Origin: Prauserella alba
Lineage (GTDB): Bacteria > Actinomycetota > Actinomycetes > Mycobacteriales > Pseudonocardiaceae
Length of the DNA: 64,000 nucleotides
Assembly: GCF_024171735.1 (NCBI RefSeq)
Contig: NZ_JAMTCH010000003.1
Location: 670,841 to 734,840, forward strand
Direction: 5' to 3'
Part shown: positions 24,884-34,772 of the stretch, piece after piece
Position numbering within the stretch: position 1 is the first letter of the stretch
Layout of the letters: each line of letters opens with the position of its first letter
Program-made: the position numbers and the translations under genes
The notes under the pieces: generated by a model
What the model was told of the DNA's origin: nothing
The model's database searches: none
The model's input: the letters and a program-made list of their open reading frames with translations, nothing else

Positions 24884-26812
24884 TTAGAGGTACACCGGGT
24901 ATTGCGGTTCCGGGACGTCGACCTTGATGCGGTTCTCGACGAAGATGCCGTGCCAGATCATGAACACCAGCAGTGCCCAGAGCCGGCGGCTGTGGTCGAG
25001 TGTGCCGGCGCGGTGCTCGTCGAGCAGCGCTCGGACGGCGGCCTTGTCCAGCAGGTGACCGGTCTGCGAGTCGGCGATGATGCCGCGCGCCCAGTCGTAC
25101 ATGTCGTTGCGGAGCCAGTGGCGGATCGGCACGGGGAACCCGAGCTTGCGGCGGTTCAGCACGTGCGAGGGGACGATGCCGTCGAGTGCCCTGCGGAGGG
25201 CGAACTTCGTCGTCTCCTTGGTGATCTTCTGGTCGAGCGGGATGGCCGACGAGACGCGGAACACCTCGGAGTCGAGGAACGGCACCCGCAGTTCGAGCGA
25301 GTTGGCCATCGTCACCTTGTCCGCCTTGACGAGGATGTCGCCGCGCAGCCAGGTGAACAGGTCGATGTGCTGCATCCGGGACACCGGGTCCCAGCCGCGG
25401 GACAGGTCGTACCAGGGCCGTGTGACGTCCTGGTGTCCGACGCCCTCGGCGTACTGGGGCAGGACCTCGCGCAGCTGGTCGTCACGGAACAGGCGCGCGT
25501 TGCCGTAGTAGCGCTCCTCGAGGGGCAGCGATCCGCGCCGCAACAGGTCCTTGCCGCGTGTGCCTTCGGGGATGGCCTTCGACACCTTCCCGGCGAGCCG
25601 CCGCAACGCACCGGGCATCTTCTCGAACGGCGCCAGCGACAGCGGTTCGCGGTAGATCGTGTACCCGCCGAACAGCTCGTCGGAGCCCTCGCCGGACAGG
25701 ACGACCTTCACGTGCTTGCGCGCCTCGCGGGCGATGAACCACAGCGGCACGAGGGCCGGGTCGGCGACCGGGTCGTCGAGGTACCAGACGATCAGCGGCA
25801 GCGTCTCCATCATCTCCTGGGCGGAGACGGTGCGGACGACGTGCTTGACGCCGATCGCGGCCGCGGACTCGGCCGCGACGTCGACCTCGGAGTAGCCCTC
25901 GCGCTCGAACCCGGTGGTGAAGGTGATCAGGTTCGGGTTGTGCTCCTTGGCCAGCGCCGCGATCGCGGTCGAGTCGATGCCCCCCGACAGGAACGAGCCG
26001 ACGGTCACGTCCGCGCGCATGTGCTTGGCCACCGAGTCGCGCATCACCTCGGCGATCTCCTCGTGCAGCGCCGCGGTCTGGGCGGGCCCGGAGACCGGCT
26101 TGGTGCGGAACTCGGGGGAGAAGTACCGGTCGGTGCGCAGTTCCCCACCGGGCGAGACGGTGAACGACGTGCCGGACTCGATGCGCCGCACGTTCCGGTG
26201 CAGCGACTCGGGCTCGGGCACGTACTGGAGGACCAGGTAGTGCTGCAGCGCCACCGGGTCGAGCTCGTCGGCCAGCCCGAGCGTGCCGGTGAGCGCGAGC
26301 AGGCTCTTCTTCTCGCTGGCGAAGGCCACGCCGTTCGGGCCGGTCGAGACGAACAGCGGCTTGATGCCGAACGGATCGCGCGCCCCGAAGACCACCTTCG
26401 CCTCGGAGTCCCAGATCAGGAACGCGAACATGCCGCGCAGCCGGCCCACGGCTGCGGGGCCGAGGTGGTGGTACGCCGCGACGATCGCCTCGGTGTCGCC
26501 CTCTGTGTCGAAGGTCGCACCGTGCTGCTGCGCGAGTTCGGCACGCAGCTCGAGATAGTTGTAGATCTCACCGTTGAAGTTGATGGTGTAGCGCGTCGGA
26601 TTCTCCGGCGGCCCCCAGGTCAACGGCTGGTGCGAGTGGTCGACGTCGATGATCGCGAGCCGGTTGAAACCGAACACGATCTCGCCGTCGGCCCAGGTGT
26701 CGGTCTCGTCCGGGCCGCGATGCCGTTGGCAGCGCAGCGCCTCGCCCACGGCGGGACGTGCTGTCGCCGCGTCGTTCTCACTGGGACACACCAGTCCAAG
26801 CAGGCCGCACAC
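24884..26812 (-). CDS. asnB: Asparagine synthase (glutamine-hydrolysing)
   Basis: The 642-residue enzyme makes asparagine from aspartate, glutamine and ATP. The initiating GTG is followed directly by the nucleophilic cysteine (MCGLLG), as required for class II glutamine amidotransferases. RHRGPDE, NRLAIID and NFNGEIYN motifs follow. The synthetase domain has the ATP-pyrophosphatase loop FLSGGIDST near residue 275 and LSGEGSDELFGGY near 375. In mycobacteria asnB is likewise divergent from ctaC, supporting orthology with that locus; proteins of this type have also been tied to cell-wall amidation in that group. Confidence 0.95.
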   Translation of the reverse strand: MCGLLGLVCPSENDAATARPAVGEALRCQRHRGPDETDTWADGEIVFGFNRLAIIDVDHSHQPLTWGPPENPTRYTINFNGEIYNYLELRAELAQQHGATFDTEGDTEAIVAAYHHLGPAAVGRLRGMFAFLIWDSEAKVVFGARDPFGIKPLFVSTGPNGVAFASEKKSLLALTGTLGLADELDPVALQHYLVLQYVPEPESLHRNVRRIESGTSFTVSPGGELRTDRYFSPEFRTKPVSGPAQTAALHEEIAEVMRDSVAKHMRADVTVGSFLSGGIDSTAIAALAKEHNPNLITFTTGFEREGYSEVDVAAESAAAIGVKHVVRTVSAQEMMETLPLIVWYLDDPVADPALVPLWFIAREARKHVKVVLSGEGSDELFGGYTIYREPLSLAPFEKMPGALRRLAGKVSKAIPEGTRGKDLLRRGSLPLEERYYGNARLFRDDQLREVLPQYAEGVGHQDVTRPWYDLSRGWDPVSRMQHIDLFTWLRGDILVKADKVTMANSLELRVPFLDSEVFRVSSAIPLDQKITKETTKFALRRALDGIVPSHVLNRRKLGFPVPIRHWLRNDMYDWARGIIADSQTGHLLDKAAVRALLDEHRAGTLDHSRRLWALLVFMIWHGIFVENRIKVDVPEPQYPVYL

Positions 26813-27023
26813 GCCTCTTCACACACCTTTTTGCTCGTCGCGGGCTCGCCGAATCGGCTCGTCACGTGGCCCGCGGGCGGTCGTGCCGGGGCCGATGGCG
26901 CACCGGCCGTGACCCGGCCGTGAACCGATGCGGCGCTGGAGTCGCCAGTATGCCCGCAGTGTGTCCGCGGTAACGGCGGCGGGGGCACGGATACCCCTTG
27001 GGCGCCGATCCGGTTCACCTCGG

Positions 27024-27047
27024 CTAAAGTCCCCCTACGTCACGTAG
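27024..27047 (+). promoter_or_regulatory. Candidate ctaC promoter with palindrome at the start site
   Basis: TAAAGT at 27024-27029 fits a -10 element, and the odd-length palindrome CTACGTCACGTAG (27035-27047) begins about where transcription would start. It stands 25 nt before the ctaC GTG and could be an operator. Confidence 0.4.
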
Positions 27048-27072
27048 TGATCGGGCGAGGAGGCATCGCGCA

Positions 27073-28038
27073 GTGGGCGTTCCAGAACGCACCCGGAACA
27101 CACGCCGGGGCAAGGTCGCCAAGGTGACCATGCTCGCCGGGCTTGTCGCCGTCCTGGCGACGGGATGTTCCGGCGAGGAGGTCCTGCGGTTCGGGTGGCC
27201 GGAAGGCGTCACCCCCGAGGCCGACAGCATGCGGACCTTCTGGACCTGGTCCGTCGTCGCCGCGCTGCTCGTCGGCGTCATCGTCTGGGGCCTGATGTTC
27301 TGGTCGATGATCTTCCACCGGAAGAAGCCGTCCCCCGCCGACACGAGCGGGCAGGACGCCCTCCCGCGGCAGTTCCAGTACAACGTGCCGCTCGAGCTGT
27401 TCTGCGTCGTCGTGCCCGTGATCATGGTGTGTGTGCTGTTCTTCTTCACCGCCACCACCGAGAGTCAGGTGCTGGCGGAGGAGGACGAGCCCGACGTCAC
27501 GGTCGATGTCACGGCCTTCCAGTGGAACTGGGAGTTCGGCTACCCGGACGAGGCCAAGACCGAGAACGGCCAGACGATCTCCACCGTCGGCAGCTCGTCG
27601 GAGATTCCGCTGCTGGTGCTGCCGACCGACCGGACGATCCAGTACAACCTGCGTTCGACCGACGTCATCCACTCGTTCTGGGTGCCGGAGTTCAACTTCA
27701 AGCGGGACGTCATGCCGTTCCCGAAGAAGAACAACCAGGACAACACGTTCCAGAACACGATCGACAGCCAAGGCGCGTTCGTCGGCCGCTGCGCCGAGCT
27801 GTGCGGCACGTACCACGCGATGATGAACTTCGAGGTGCGCGCGCTGTCGCCGGAGCTGTACGACCGGTACATCGAGCTGCGGGCGCAGACCAACACGCGG
27901 ACCGGCGAGCCCAACACGGCCGCGGACGCGCTGAAGGCGCTGCAGGACGAGGGCTGCGACGAGGAGCTGTGCAGCCCGACCGCCACCACGACCACACCGT
28001 TCGCCACCGACCGCACGCTGCGGACGGCCTCCGGCTGA
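27073..28038 (+). CDS. ctaC: Cytochrome c oxidase subunit II (aa3-type)
   Basis: The 321-residue membrane-anchored subunit carries the CuA centre that receives electrons from cytochrome c. A lipoprotein-type signal (MLAGLVAVLATGCSGEE, cleavage before Cys near residue 34) precedes two transmembrane helices. The CuA ligands are in HSFWVPEFNFKRD and in GRCAELCGTYHAMM. Start GTG 27073 follows GAGGAGG at about 8 nt. With ctaF, ctaE and qcrCAB it forms the bcc-aa3 supercomplex of actinobacteria, in which the diheme QcrC replaces soluble cytochrome c. Confidence 0.96.
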   Translation: MGVPERTRNTRRGKVAKVTMLAGLVAVLATGCSGEEVLRFGWPEGVTPEADSMRTFWTWSVVAALLVGVIVWGLMFWSMIFHRKKPSPADTSGQDALPRQFQYNVPLELFCVVVPVIMVCVLFFFTATTESQVLAEEDEPDVTVDVTAFQWNWEFGYPDEAKTENGQTISTVGSSSEIPLLVLPTDRTIQYNLRSTDVIHSFWVPEFNFKRDVMPFPKKNNQDNTFQNTIDSQGAFVGRCAELCGTYHAMMNFEVRALSPELYDRYIELRAQTNTRTGEPNTAADALKALQDEGCDEELCSPTATTTTPFATDRTLRTASG

Positions 28039-28169
28039 TCGTCCCGCCCACGGCGGGCGGGACGCGGCCCGGTCCGCGCGCGGCACGCGACCGGCTGGCA
28101 TCGAAGTATCGGATCCATCCTCAGTACGCTGATCACGAACGCTGAGCTACCAGTAAGGACACAGGGCAC

Positions 28170-28589
28170 ATGAAGAACGAAGCCAGGCTGTTCGACATCG
28201 TCATGGTCTTCGCGTTCTTCGTGGCGGTCGTCTACGGGGTGATGACGGGCGTCATGACCGAGGACGGGGTCGAGCCGATCGGCACCGTCGCGCTGATTCT
28301 GACCGGCGGCCTCACGCTCCTGGTCGGCAGCTACATCCGGTTCGTCGGCCGCCGCATCCCGGACCGGCCCGAGGACAACGAGGAGGCCGAGGTCAGCGAC
28401 GGCGCGGGCGAACTGGGTTTCTTCAGCGCCGGTAGCTACTGGCCGGTCGGCCTCGCCGCCTGCGCGGCGCTGGCGGGAATCTCGCTCGCGTTCATGCAGA
28501 TCTGGCTGCTGGTCTTCGCGATCATCGGTCTGCTGATCACGATCGGCGGGCTGGTGTTCGAGTACCACTCCGGGCCCAGCCACCACTGA
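28170..28589 (+). CDS. ctaF: Cytochrome c oxidase subunit IV, actinobacterial type
   Basis: The 139-residue protein has four membrane helices in two hairpins separated by an acidic loop (RPEDNEEAEVSDGAGE), the typical layout of actinobacterial CtaF. The loop leads into LGFFSAGSYWPVG, a conserved stretch of the family. It is the small stabilising subunit of the aa3 oxidase. It follows ctaC by 131 nt, in which a TACGCT element (about 28123-28128) could be a separate -10. AAGGACACAGG-like purines precede ATG 28170. Confidence 0.92.
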   Translation: MKNEARLFDIVMVFAFFVAVVYGVMTGVMTEDGVEPIGTVALILTGGLTLLVGSYIRFVGRRIPDRPEDNEEAEVSDGAGELGFFSAGSYWPVGLAACAALAGISLAFMQIWLLVFAIIGLLITIGGLVFEYHSGPSHH

Positions 28590-28645
28590 GGCCCCGGCCG
28601 ACGTCCCGGTCATCGATCCGGGGCCGGAGGCCCTTGCTCCGTCAT

Positions 28646-28694
28646 CGTGAAGGCCCTGCCTTCCCGGCATCACCGGGGAGGCAGGGCCTTCACG
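28646..28694. terminator. Bidirectional hairpin terminator between ctaF and trpD
   Basis: A 22-bp inverted repeat with one mismatch (arms 28646-28667 and 28673-28694, loop CATCA) lies between the convergent genes ctaF and trpD. Confidence 0.8.
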
Positions 28695-28732
28695 TGTGTT
28701 CGGCGGGGTCGGCCGTCGCGCACGGCCGGGCG

Positions 28733-29776
28733 TCAGCCCGTGGTCGTCGCCGAGAAGGCGATCCACCGCTGCAGCAGGTCCGCGGTCGCCCCGGAGTCGA
28801 GGGCCTCGGCCGCGCGCTCGAGATGGGCGCTCAGATCGCCGGAGAGATCGCCGGAGAAGCCGTGGTAGGCCGTGAGTGCGCCGGCCGCGTTCAGCAGCAC
28901 CGCGTCCCGAACCGGCCCCGTTTTGCCACTGACGAGCTCGTGGACGGCCCTGGCGTTGATCTCCGGGGTGCCGCCCTTCAGGTCCGCCTCGGTGGCGAGA
29001 GGGATTCCCAGGGCCTGCGGATCGATCGTCGTTTCCCGGATGGTGCCGCCGGTGATGACCCATGCCGTCGTCGTGGTCGTGGTGGTGATCTCGTCGAGAC
29101 CGTCGTCACCGCGGACCAGCAGCACGTCGTGCCCGCGGTGGGCGTACACCTCGGCCAGCACCCGCGTCTTGTCCCGGTAGGCGCAGCCGATGAGGCTGGC
29201 CGAAGGCTGCGCCGGGTTGCTGAGCGGGCCGAGCATGTTGAACGTCGTCGGCACACCCAGTTCACGTCGCGTCGCACCGGCGTACTTGAGTGCGGGGTGG
29301 AACGCGGGCGCGAAGCAGAACCCGATGCCGACCTCCGAGACGCACCGCAGCACGTCCTCCGGCGACATGGTGATCGCCACACCCATGGTCTCCAGCACAT
29401 CCGCCGCGCCCGACTTCGACGAGGCGGCCCGGCTGCCGTGCTTGACGACCGGAGCGCCCGCCGCGGCCACGACCAGCGACGACATCGTCGAGATGTTCAC
29501 CGACCCCGCGCGGTCGCCGCCGGTGCCGACGATGTCGACGGCGGTGTAGTCGATGTCGAGTGTGCGCGCGTGCGCCAGCATCGCCGACGCCATACCGGAG
29601 ATCTCCGCGGGAGTCTCGCCCTTGGCCCTGAGGCCGACGGCGAACCCGCCGATCTGGGACGGGGTCGCGGCGTCGGACATGATCTGGTCCATCGCCCACG
29701 CCGTCTCCTCCTCGGAGAGGTCGGCGCGGTCGATGAGCCTGCCCAGAATCGAGGGCCAGGTCGGTGCGTCAGGCAT
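28733..29776 (-). CDS. trpD: Anthranilate phosphoribosyltransferase
   Basis: TrpD joins anthranilate to phosphoribosyl pyrophosphate in tryptophan synthesis. The 347-residue protein has the PRPP-binding VDIVGTGGDRAGSVNIST near residue 85, KHGSRAASSKSGAADVLE and FNMLGPLSNPAQP. It begins 8 nt after the stop of the receiver-like gene on the same strand. Other trp genes are absent, as in mycobacteria, where trpD lies alone between ctaE and ctaF-type genes. ATG 29776 is chosen because longer frames would overlap the neighbour. Confidence 0.96.
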   Translation of the reverse strand: MPDAPTWPSILGRLIDRADLSEEETAWAMDQIMSDAATPSQIGGFAVGLRAKGETPAEISGMASAMLAHARTLDIDYTAVDIVGTGGDRAGSVNISTMSSLVVAAAGAPVVKHGSRAASSKSGAADVLETMGVAITMSPEDVLRCVSEVGIGFCFAPAFHPALKYAGATRRELGVPTTFNMLGPLSNPAQPSASLIGCAYRDKTRVLAEVYAHRGHDVLLVRGDDGLDEITTTTTTTAWVITGGTIRETTIDPQALGIPLATEADLKGGTPEINARAVHELVSGKTGPVRDAVLLNAAGALTAYHGFSGDLSGDLSAHLERAAEALDSGATADLLQRWIAFSATTTG

Positions 29777-29784
29777 GTGTGAGA

Positions 29785-30195
29785 TCAACCCTGTACGGCG
29801 GGGAGGCGCTGCCTGCGCAGCACCTCGGCGATCGTTTCGGCGGAGGCGAGGGGGTCCAGCGGGTGCACCAGGACGGCGTCCGCCTGTGACCAGGTCGCGA
29901 GCCATCGATCGTCGGCGCGCCGCACGGCCACGGCGATCGGCGGGCAGGCGGTGATCTCGTGTTTGAGCTGCCTGCACAGTCCGATGCCGCCCGTCGGCTG
30001 GGCCTCGCCGTCGAGGATAGCGAGGTCGACGGAGCCCGCGTCCATCTCGGCCAGTACGTCGGCGACTCCGGACGCCTCGACGTAGGTCACCGTGGGCAGG
30101 TCGGTGGCGGGCCTGCGCCCCACGGCGCCCATGATCGTGTCACGGACCTCCGGCCGGTGGCTGAACACGAGGATCCGCTGGGGGTGATCGGTCAT
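29785..30195 (-). CDS. Degenerate receiver-domain (response-regulator-like) protein
   Basis: The 136-residue protein has the length and pattern of a lone CheY-like receiver: RILVFSHRPEVRDTI, VDLAILDGEAQPTGGIGLCRQLK and AVLVHPLDP. The phosphoacceptor-like Asp is present (LAILDGEA). However, the acidic pair after strand 1 is replaced by Ser-His, and the conserved Lys after strand 5 is not obvious. It may be a pseudo-receiver that binds partners without phosphorylation. GGAGGA lies 6 nt before ATG 30195. It is upstream of trpD in a likely two-gene unit and divergent from ctaE. No histidine kinase is nearby. Confidence 0.75.
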   Translation of the reverse strand: MTDHPQRILVFSHRPEVRDTIMGAVGRRPATDLPTVTYVEASGVADVLAEMDAGSVDLAILDGEAQPTGGIGLCRQLKHEITACPPIAVAVRRADDRWLATWSQADAVLVHPLDPLASAETIAEVLRRQRLPAVQG

Positions 30196-30352
30196 GTGCC
30201 GTCCTCCATGTCGGGCGTTCGGGCGGCCTCGTTGCCGCCGCGCGTCGATGTTAACCGCCCCGACCTCGCTCGACCCAGGCGATCACCAGGCGATCCCGAG
30301 GATTCCACGACTCTCCGTAGGACCCGGGCTGCACGGCCGGGAGGCGAACAGA

Positions 30353-30358
30353 CATAAT
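30353..30358 (+). promoter_or_regulatory. Candidate leaderless -10 element (CATAAT) of ctaE
   Basis: CATAAT is followed by 7 nt and GTG 30366, which matches the conserved protein start. Confidence 0.5.
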
Positions 30359-30365
30359 GCGACTC

Positions 30366-30986
30366 GTGACAACGGCAGCTCCCAACATCAGCCAGCGAGT
30401 GCACTCGCTCAACCGGCCGAACATGGTCAGCGTCGGGACCATCGTCTGGCTGTCCAGCGAGCTCATGTTCTTCGCCGGGCTGTTCGCGATGTTCTTCACG
30501 GTCAAGGCGCAGAACGACACCGGGCACTGGCCGCCGGTGAACGAGGCCACCGGCGAGCTGATCCACTTGGACATCGCCTACGCGCTGCCGTTCACCGCCA
30601 TCCTGGTGGCGTCGTCGTTCACCTGTCAGTTCGGCGTGTTCGCCGCCGAACGCGGTGACGTCTTCGGCCTGCGCCGGTGGTACCTGATCACGCTGATCAT
30701 GGGCACGGTCTTCGTGCTCGGGCAGGCCGGCGAGTACCTCACGCTGATCAGTGAGGGTGTGACGATCCCCTCCGGCGCCTACGGCACGGTCTTCTACCTG
30801 ACCACGGGCTTCCACGGCCTGCACGTCATCGGCGGTCTGATCGCGTTCGTCTACCTGCTCATCCGGACGAAGTTGAGCAAGTTCACACCGGCGCAGGCCA
30901 CCTCGGCCATCGTCGTGTCGTACTACTGGCACTTCGTCGACATCGTGTGGATCGGCCTGTTCGCGGTGATCTACATCGTCCCCTGA
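30366..30986 (+). CDS. ctaE: Cytochrome c oxidase subunit III
   Basis: The 206-residue membrane protein shows the family stretch [20 protein letters not shown] at its N-terminus and [29 protein letters not shown] and [14 protein letters not shown] near the end complete the pattern. I set the start at GTG 30366 (V-T-T-A-A-P), which resembles mycobacterial starts and lies 7 nt after a CATAAT -10; an ATG at 30357 overlaps that element. It heads the ctaE-qcrC-qcrA-qcrB unit and is the structural core partner of CtaC and CtaD; ctaD is not in the window. Confidence 0.95.
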   Translation: MTTAAPNISQRVHSLNRPNMVSVGTIVWLSSELMFFAGLFAMFFTVKAQNDTGHWPPVNEATGELIHLDIAYALPFTAILVASSFTCQFGVFAAERGDVFGLRRWYLITLIMGTVFVLGQAGEYLTLISEGVTIPSGAYGTVFYLTTGFHGLHVIGGLIAFVYLLIRTKLSKFTPAQATSAIVVSYYWHFVDIVWIGLFAVIYIVP

Positions 30987-31052
30987 CGCATTGACCACTG
31001 TGATCCGTTCTCCCCAGTACGGCCGAACTGACAGCAAGGGTTGCCGCAGAAG

Positions 31053-31880
31053 ATGACCTCCACGAAGAAGCCCGCAGCGGCGGGCGACCGGCGAGCGGGC
31101 CGCCGCTCGAAGTTCCGCAGGCGGGTCGCCGGATTCGCCGCGCTCGCGATGGCGCTGATCGGTGCGGGCGGCATGTACGCCGTGTTCGCACCGGAGCCGC
31201 AGACCGCCGAGGCGCAGACCGATTCGGCTCAGCTGCGCAAGGGCGAGCAGATCTACAACAACACCTGCATCTCGTGCCACGGGTCGAATCTGCAGGGCGT
31301 CGACGACAAGGGCCCGAGCCTGGTCGGCGTCGGCGAGGCCTCGGTGTACTTCCAGGTCTCCAGCGGCCGGATGCCGATGGTCCGGCAGGAGGCTCAGGCT
31401 TCCCGGAAGCCTGCGAAGTACACGCCTGCCGAGATCGACGCGCTCGGTGCCTACATCCAGGCGCACGGCGGCGGACCGCAGAGCCCCGACGGTCACGGCG
31501 AGCAGCTTCAGGGCCAGAACCCGGCGCGTGGTGGCGAGTTGTTCCGCCTCAACTGCGCGTCGTGCCACAACTTCACCGGTCAGGGCGGTGCGCTGTCGTC
31601 CGGTAAGTACGCGCCGGAGCTCGGGCCTGCGAGTGAGAAAGAGATTTACACCGCGATGCAGACCGGTCCGCAGAACATGCCGAAGTTCTCGGACCGGCAG
31701 CTGACCCCTGAGGAGAAGCGGGACATCGTCGCCTACGTGAAGTCGGTCGGCGACGGCAACAACCAGCCGGGCGGCAACGCGCTGGGCGGTCTGGGGCCGG
31801 CTTCCGAAGGTGTCATCGCGTGGGTCGTGGGGATCGGCGCCCTGATCGGCGCTACCCTGTGGATTGGATCGAGGGCATAG
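31053..31880 (+). CDS. qcrC: Menaquinol-cytochrome c reductase, diheme cytochrome c subunit
   Basis: The 275-residue protein has an N-terminal basic region and membrane helix, then two cytochrome c domains with CISCH near residue 74 and CASCH near residue 172. Distal methionine regions follow (GRMPM and NMPKF). A C-terminal helix ([19 protein letters not shown]) anchors it. Two haems in one subunit are typical of actinobacterial bcc complexes, which lack soluble cytochrome c. ATG 31053 is preferred over a TTG 12 nt upstream. It is followed 2 nt later by qcrA. Confidence 0.96.
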   Translation: MTSTKKPAAAGDRRAGRRSKFRRRVAGFAALAMALIGAGGMYAVFAPEPQTAEAQTDSAQLRKGEQIYNNTCISCHGSNLQGVDDKGPSLVGVGEASVYFQVSSGRMPMVRQEAQASRKPAKYTPAEIDALGAYIQAHGGGPQSPDGHGEQLQGQNPARGGELFRLNCASCHNFTGQGGALSSGKYAPELGPASEKEIYTAMQTGPQNMPKFSDRQLTPEEKRDIVAYVKSVGDGNNQPGGNALGGLGPASEGVIAWVVGIGALIGATLWIGSRA

Positions 31881-31882
31881 GC

Positions 31883-33028
31883 ATGAGTGGCAACGAGCCA
31901 GGACCCCGTCCTTCGGACGAGGAACTCGCGGCGATGAGCCGGGACGACCTCGTCGAGCTGGGTGGCCAGCTGGACGGTGTCGAGATCGTCGATTACCCGG
32001 ACCCGTGGCCGGTCAAGGGCACGAAGGCCGAGAAGCGGGCCGAGCGCGCCGTGGCGCTGTGGTTCCTGGTCGCGGCGCTCGCCGGCCTGGCGTTCGTCGT
32101 GGCGCTCATCTGGTGGCCGTGGAAGTACGTGCCGCGCGGTGACGAGTCGGCCCACTTCTGGTACAGCCTGTACACGCCGGTGCTCGGCATCACGATGGGC
32201 ATCTCGGTGCTGGCCATCGCGTTCGGTGTGCTGCTGTACGGGAAGAAGTTCATCCCGAACGAGACCGCGATCCAGCAGCGCACCGACAACATGGGCGAGG
32301 GCTCGGCGGAGGTCGACCGGAAGACCATCGTCGCGCACCTCGCCGACGCCGGTGACCGCACGACGATCGGCCGCCGTTCCATGATCAAGCGCACGGCCGG
32401 ACTCGGTGTCGGTGCGCTGGGACTCGGCGTCGTCGCGCTGCCCGTGGCGTCGTTCATCAAGGACCCGCACGCCAACGCGGACAACAAGGACGGGCTGGTC
32501 CACACGGGCTGGCAGAAGCAGCACCCGGGCGAGGTCGTCTACCTGCGCCGTCACACCGGCGACGCGAACGAGGTCTCGCTCGTCCGGCCCGAGGAGATCG
32601 ACGCGGGCGGCATGGAGACGGTGTTCCCGTTCCGCGAGTCCGAGCTCGGTGACCACGAGGCGCTGCTGCACGCCGTCCGCAGGTCCGACAATCCGGTCAT
32701 GCTGATCCGTCTGCGCCCCGGCGACGCCGCCAACGTGGTGAAGCGCAAGGGCCAGGAGGACTTCAACTACGGCGACTTCTACGCCTTCACGAAGATCTGC
32801 AGCCACGTCGGTTGCCCGACGTCGCTGTACGAGCAGCAGACCAACCGCATCCTGTGCCCGTGCCACCAGTCGCAGTTCGACGCGCTGCAGTACGCCAAGC
32901 CGGTGTTCGGCCCGGCGACGCGTGCACTCGCTCAGCTGCCCATCACGGTGCACACCGATGGTTACCTGATCGCCCGGCACGACTTCATCGAGCCGATCGG
33001 ACCCGGTTTCTGGGAGCGCGAGTCATGA
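31883..33028 (+). CDS. qcrA: Menaquinol-cytochrome c reductase, Rieske iron-sulfur subunit
   Basis: The 381-residue protein has three membrane helices (about 50-70, 95-120 and 165-190), the actinobacterial pattern that is longer than in proteobacteria. The Rieske fold follows. Cluster ligands are in CSHVGCP and CPCHQSQFD. An RRSMIKR stretch before the third helix is a twin-arginine-like signal, as is usual for Rieske proteins that need Tat for their folded domain. Start ATG 31883 follows the qcrC stop by 2 nt, and the stop overlaps qcrB. Confidence 0.96.
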   Translation: MSGNEPGPRPSDEELAAMSRDDLVELGGQLDGVEIVDYPDPWPVKGTKAEKRAERAVALWFLVAALAGLAFVVALIWWPWKYVPRGDESAHFWYSLYTPVLGITMGISVLAIAFGVLLYGKKFIPNETAIQQRTDNMGEGSAEVDRKTIVAHLADAGDRTTIGRRSMIKRTAGLGVGALGLGVVALPVASFIKDPHANADNKDGLVHTGWQKQHPGEVVYLRRHTGDANEVSLVRPEEIDAGGMETVFPFRESELGDHEALLHAVRRSDNPVMLIRLRPGDAANVVKRKGQEDFNYGDFYAFTKICSHVGCPTSLYEQQTNRILCPCHQSQFDALQYAKPVFGPATRALAQLPITVHTDGYLIARHDFIEPIGPGFWERES

Positions 33029-34701
33029 GCTCACTGACGACACCGACCAAGGGCTCCAGCGCTCTCGCACAGCACGCCTCCGAGGCGGCGAACAACGCCG
33101 ACCAGCGGTACCTGCTGTCCAAGGGCCTGCGGCACCAGATGAACAAGGTCTTCCCGACGCACTGGTCGTTCCTGCTCGGGGAGATCGCCCTCTACAGCTT
33201 CATCATCGTCATCCTCTCGGGCGTCTACCTGACGCTGTTCTTCGACCCGTCGATGGCCGAGGTCGTCTACGAGGGGCCGTACCCGAACCTGCAGGGCATC
33301 GAGATGTCCCGCGCGATGGCGAGCACGCTCGAGATCTCGTTCGAGGTCAGGGGTGGGCTGTTCGTGCGGCAGGTGCACCACTGGGCGGCGTTGATCTTCG
33401 TCGCGTCGATGGTCGTGCACATGCTCCGCGTGTTCTTCACCGGCGCGTTCCGCCGCCCGCGCGAGGCCAACTGGATCATCGGCGCGCTGCTGCTGATTCT
33501 GGGCGCCTTCGAAGGCTTCTTCGGCTACTCGCTGCCGGACGACCTGCTCTCCGGTACGGGTATCCGCGCGACGCTCTCCGGCATCGTGCTGTCCGTTCCG
33601 GTGGCCGGCACCTGGCTGCACTGGGCGCTGTTCGGCGGGGAGTTCCCCGGCACGGTGATCGTGCCGCGGATGTACACGCTGCACATCCTGCTCATCCCGG
33701 GCATCATGCTCGCGCTGGTCGCCGTGCACCTGGCGCTGGTGTGGTACCAGAAGCACACCCAGTTCCCCGGCAAGAAGCGCAAGGAGACCAACGTCGTCGG
33801 CGTCCGGATCGTGCCGGTGTTCGCCGTCAAGGCGGGTGCGTTCTTCGCGGTCGTCACCGGTCTGATCGCGTTGATGTCGGGTCTGTTCCAGATCAACGCG
33901 GTCTGGCACATCGGCCCGTACAACCCGTCGCAGGTGTCCGCCGGATCCCAGCCCGACTGGTACATGGCCTGGGCAGACGGCATTCTCCGAATCTGGCCCG
34001 CCTGGGAGCTGTATCTGGGCAACTACACGGTCCCGCCGGTGTTCTTCGCGGGCGCGATCGGCATGGGCATCCTGTTCACGGTGTTCATCGCGTATCCGTT
34101 CATCGAACGGAAACTGTCGAAGGACACCGCGCATCACAACCTGTTGCAGCGGCCGCGGGACGCACCGGTACGGACGAGCCTCGGTGTGATGGCGCTGACG
34201 TTCTTCATGGTGCTGGAGATGTCCGGCTTCAACGACATCCTCGCGTTCGCGTTCGACATCTCGCTCAACGCGACGACGTGGATGGGCCGTATCGGCATCC
34301 TGTTGCTGCCACCGCTGTCGTACTGGATCACGTACCGGATCTGTATCGGCCTGCAGCGGTCCGACAGGGAGGTGCTGGAGCACGGTCTCGAGACCGGCAT
34401 CATCAAGCGCCTGCCGCACGGCGAGTTCATCGAGCTGCACCAGCCGCTCGGCCCGGTCGACGACCACGGTCACGCGGTACCGCTGGAGTACCAGGGCGCA
34501 CCGGTGCCGAAGAAGATGAACAAGCTCGGCACGGCCGGTTCGCCGGTGCCCGGCGGCTGGTGGTCGCCGGATCCGGCGGACGAGACGGCGGCACTCGAGG
34601 CCGCACACGCCGAGCACGAACGGCACCAGCGTGCCCGCGAGCTGGAATCGGGTGAGCCGGAGGAGTCCGAGGCGCCCGCAGGCTCCGCGTCGCACGAGTA
34701 A
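33025..34701 (+). CDS. qcrB: Menaquinol-cytochrome c reductase, cytochrome b subunit
   Basis: The 558-residue protein binds two b-type haems and the quinol sites. Signatures include [14 protein letters not shown], histidine pairs around [20 protein letters not shown] and [19 protein letters not shown], and a [10 protein letters not shown] quinol-site segment. A long hydrophilic C-terminal tail (about 110 residues) is typical of actinobacterial QcrB, the target of drugs such as Q203 in mycobacteria. ATG 33025 overlaps the qcrA stop by 4 nt. A perfect hairpin closes the operon. Confidence 0.96.
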   Translation: MSSLTTPTKGSSALAQHASEAANNADQRYLLSKGLRHQMNKVFPTHWSFLLGEIALYSFIIVILSGVYLTLFFDPSMAEVVYEGPYPNLQGIEMSRAMASTLEISFEVRGGLFVRQVHHWAALIFVASMVVHMLRVFFTGAFRRPREANWIIGALLLILGAFEGFFGYSLPDDLLSGTGIRATLSGIVLSVPVAGTWLHWALFGGEFPGTVIVPRMYTLHILLIPGIMLALVAVHLALVWYQKHTQFPGKKRKETNVVGVRIVPVFAVKAGAFFAVVTGLIALMSGLFQINAVWHIGPYNPSQVSAGSQPDWYMAWADGILRIWPAWELYLGNYTVPPVFFAGAIGMGILFTVFIAYPFIERKLSKDTAHHNLLQRPRDAPVRTSLGVMALTFFMVLEMSGFNDILAFAFDISLNATTWMGRIGILLLPPLSYWITYRICIGLQRSDREVLEHGLETGIIKRLPHGEFIELHQPLGPVDDHGHAVPLEYQGAPVPKKMNKLGTAGSPVPGGWWSPDPADETAALEAAHAEHERHQRARELESGEPEESEAPAGSASHE

Positions 34702-34711
34702 TCACGGCGGT

Positions 34712-34754
34712 ACGCAGGGAGCCCCCGGTCACCAGGACCGGGGGCTCCCTGCGT
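34712..34754. terminator. Hairpin terminator after qcrB
   Basis: A perfect 19-bp inverted repeat (arms 34712-34730 and 34736-34754, loop ACCAG) lies between qcrB and the convergent Lrp-like gene. Confidence 0.85.
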
Positions 34755-34772
34755 CTGTTCGGCCGTGGCGGC

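Noticed and set aside
24875-26923. 682-codon plus-strand frame over asnB
   Set aside because: Shadow of asnB, which has MCGLLG and both catalytic domains on the minus strand.
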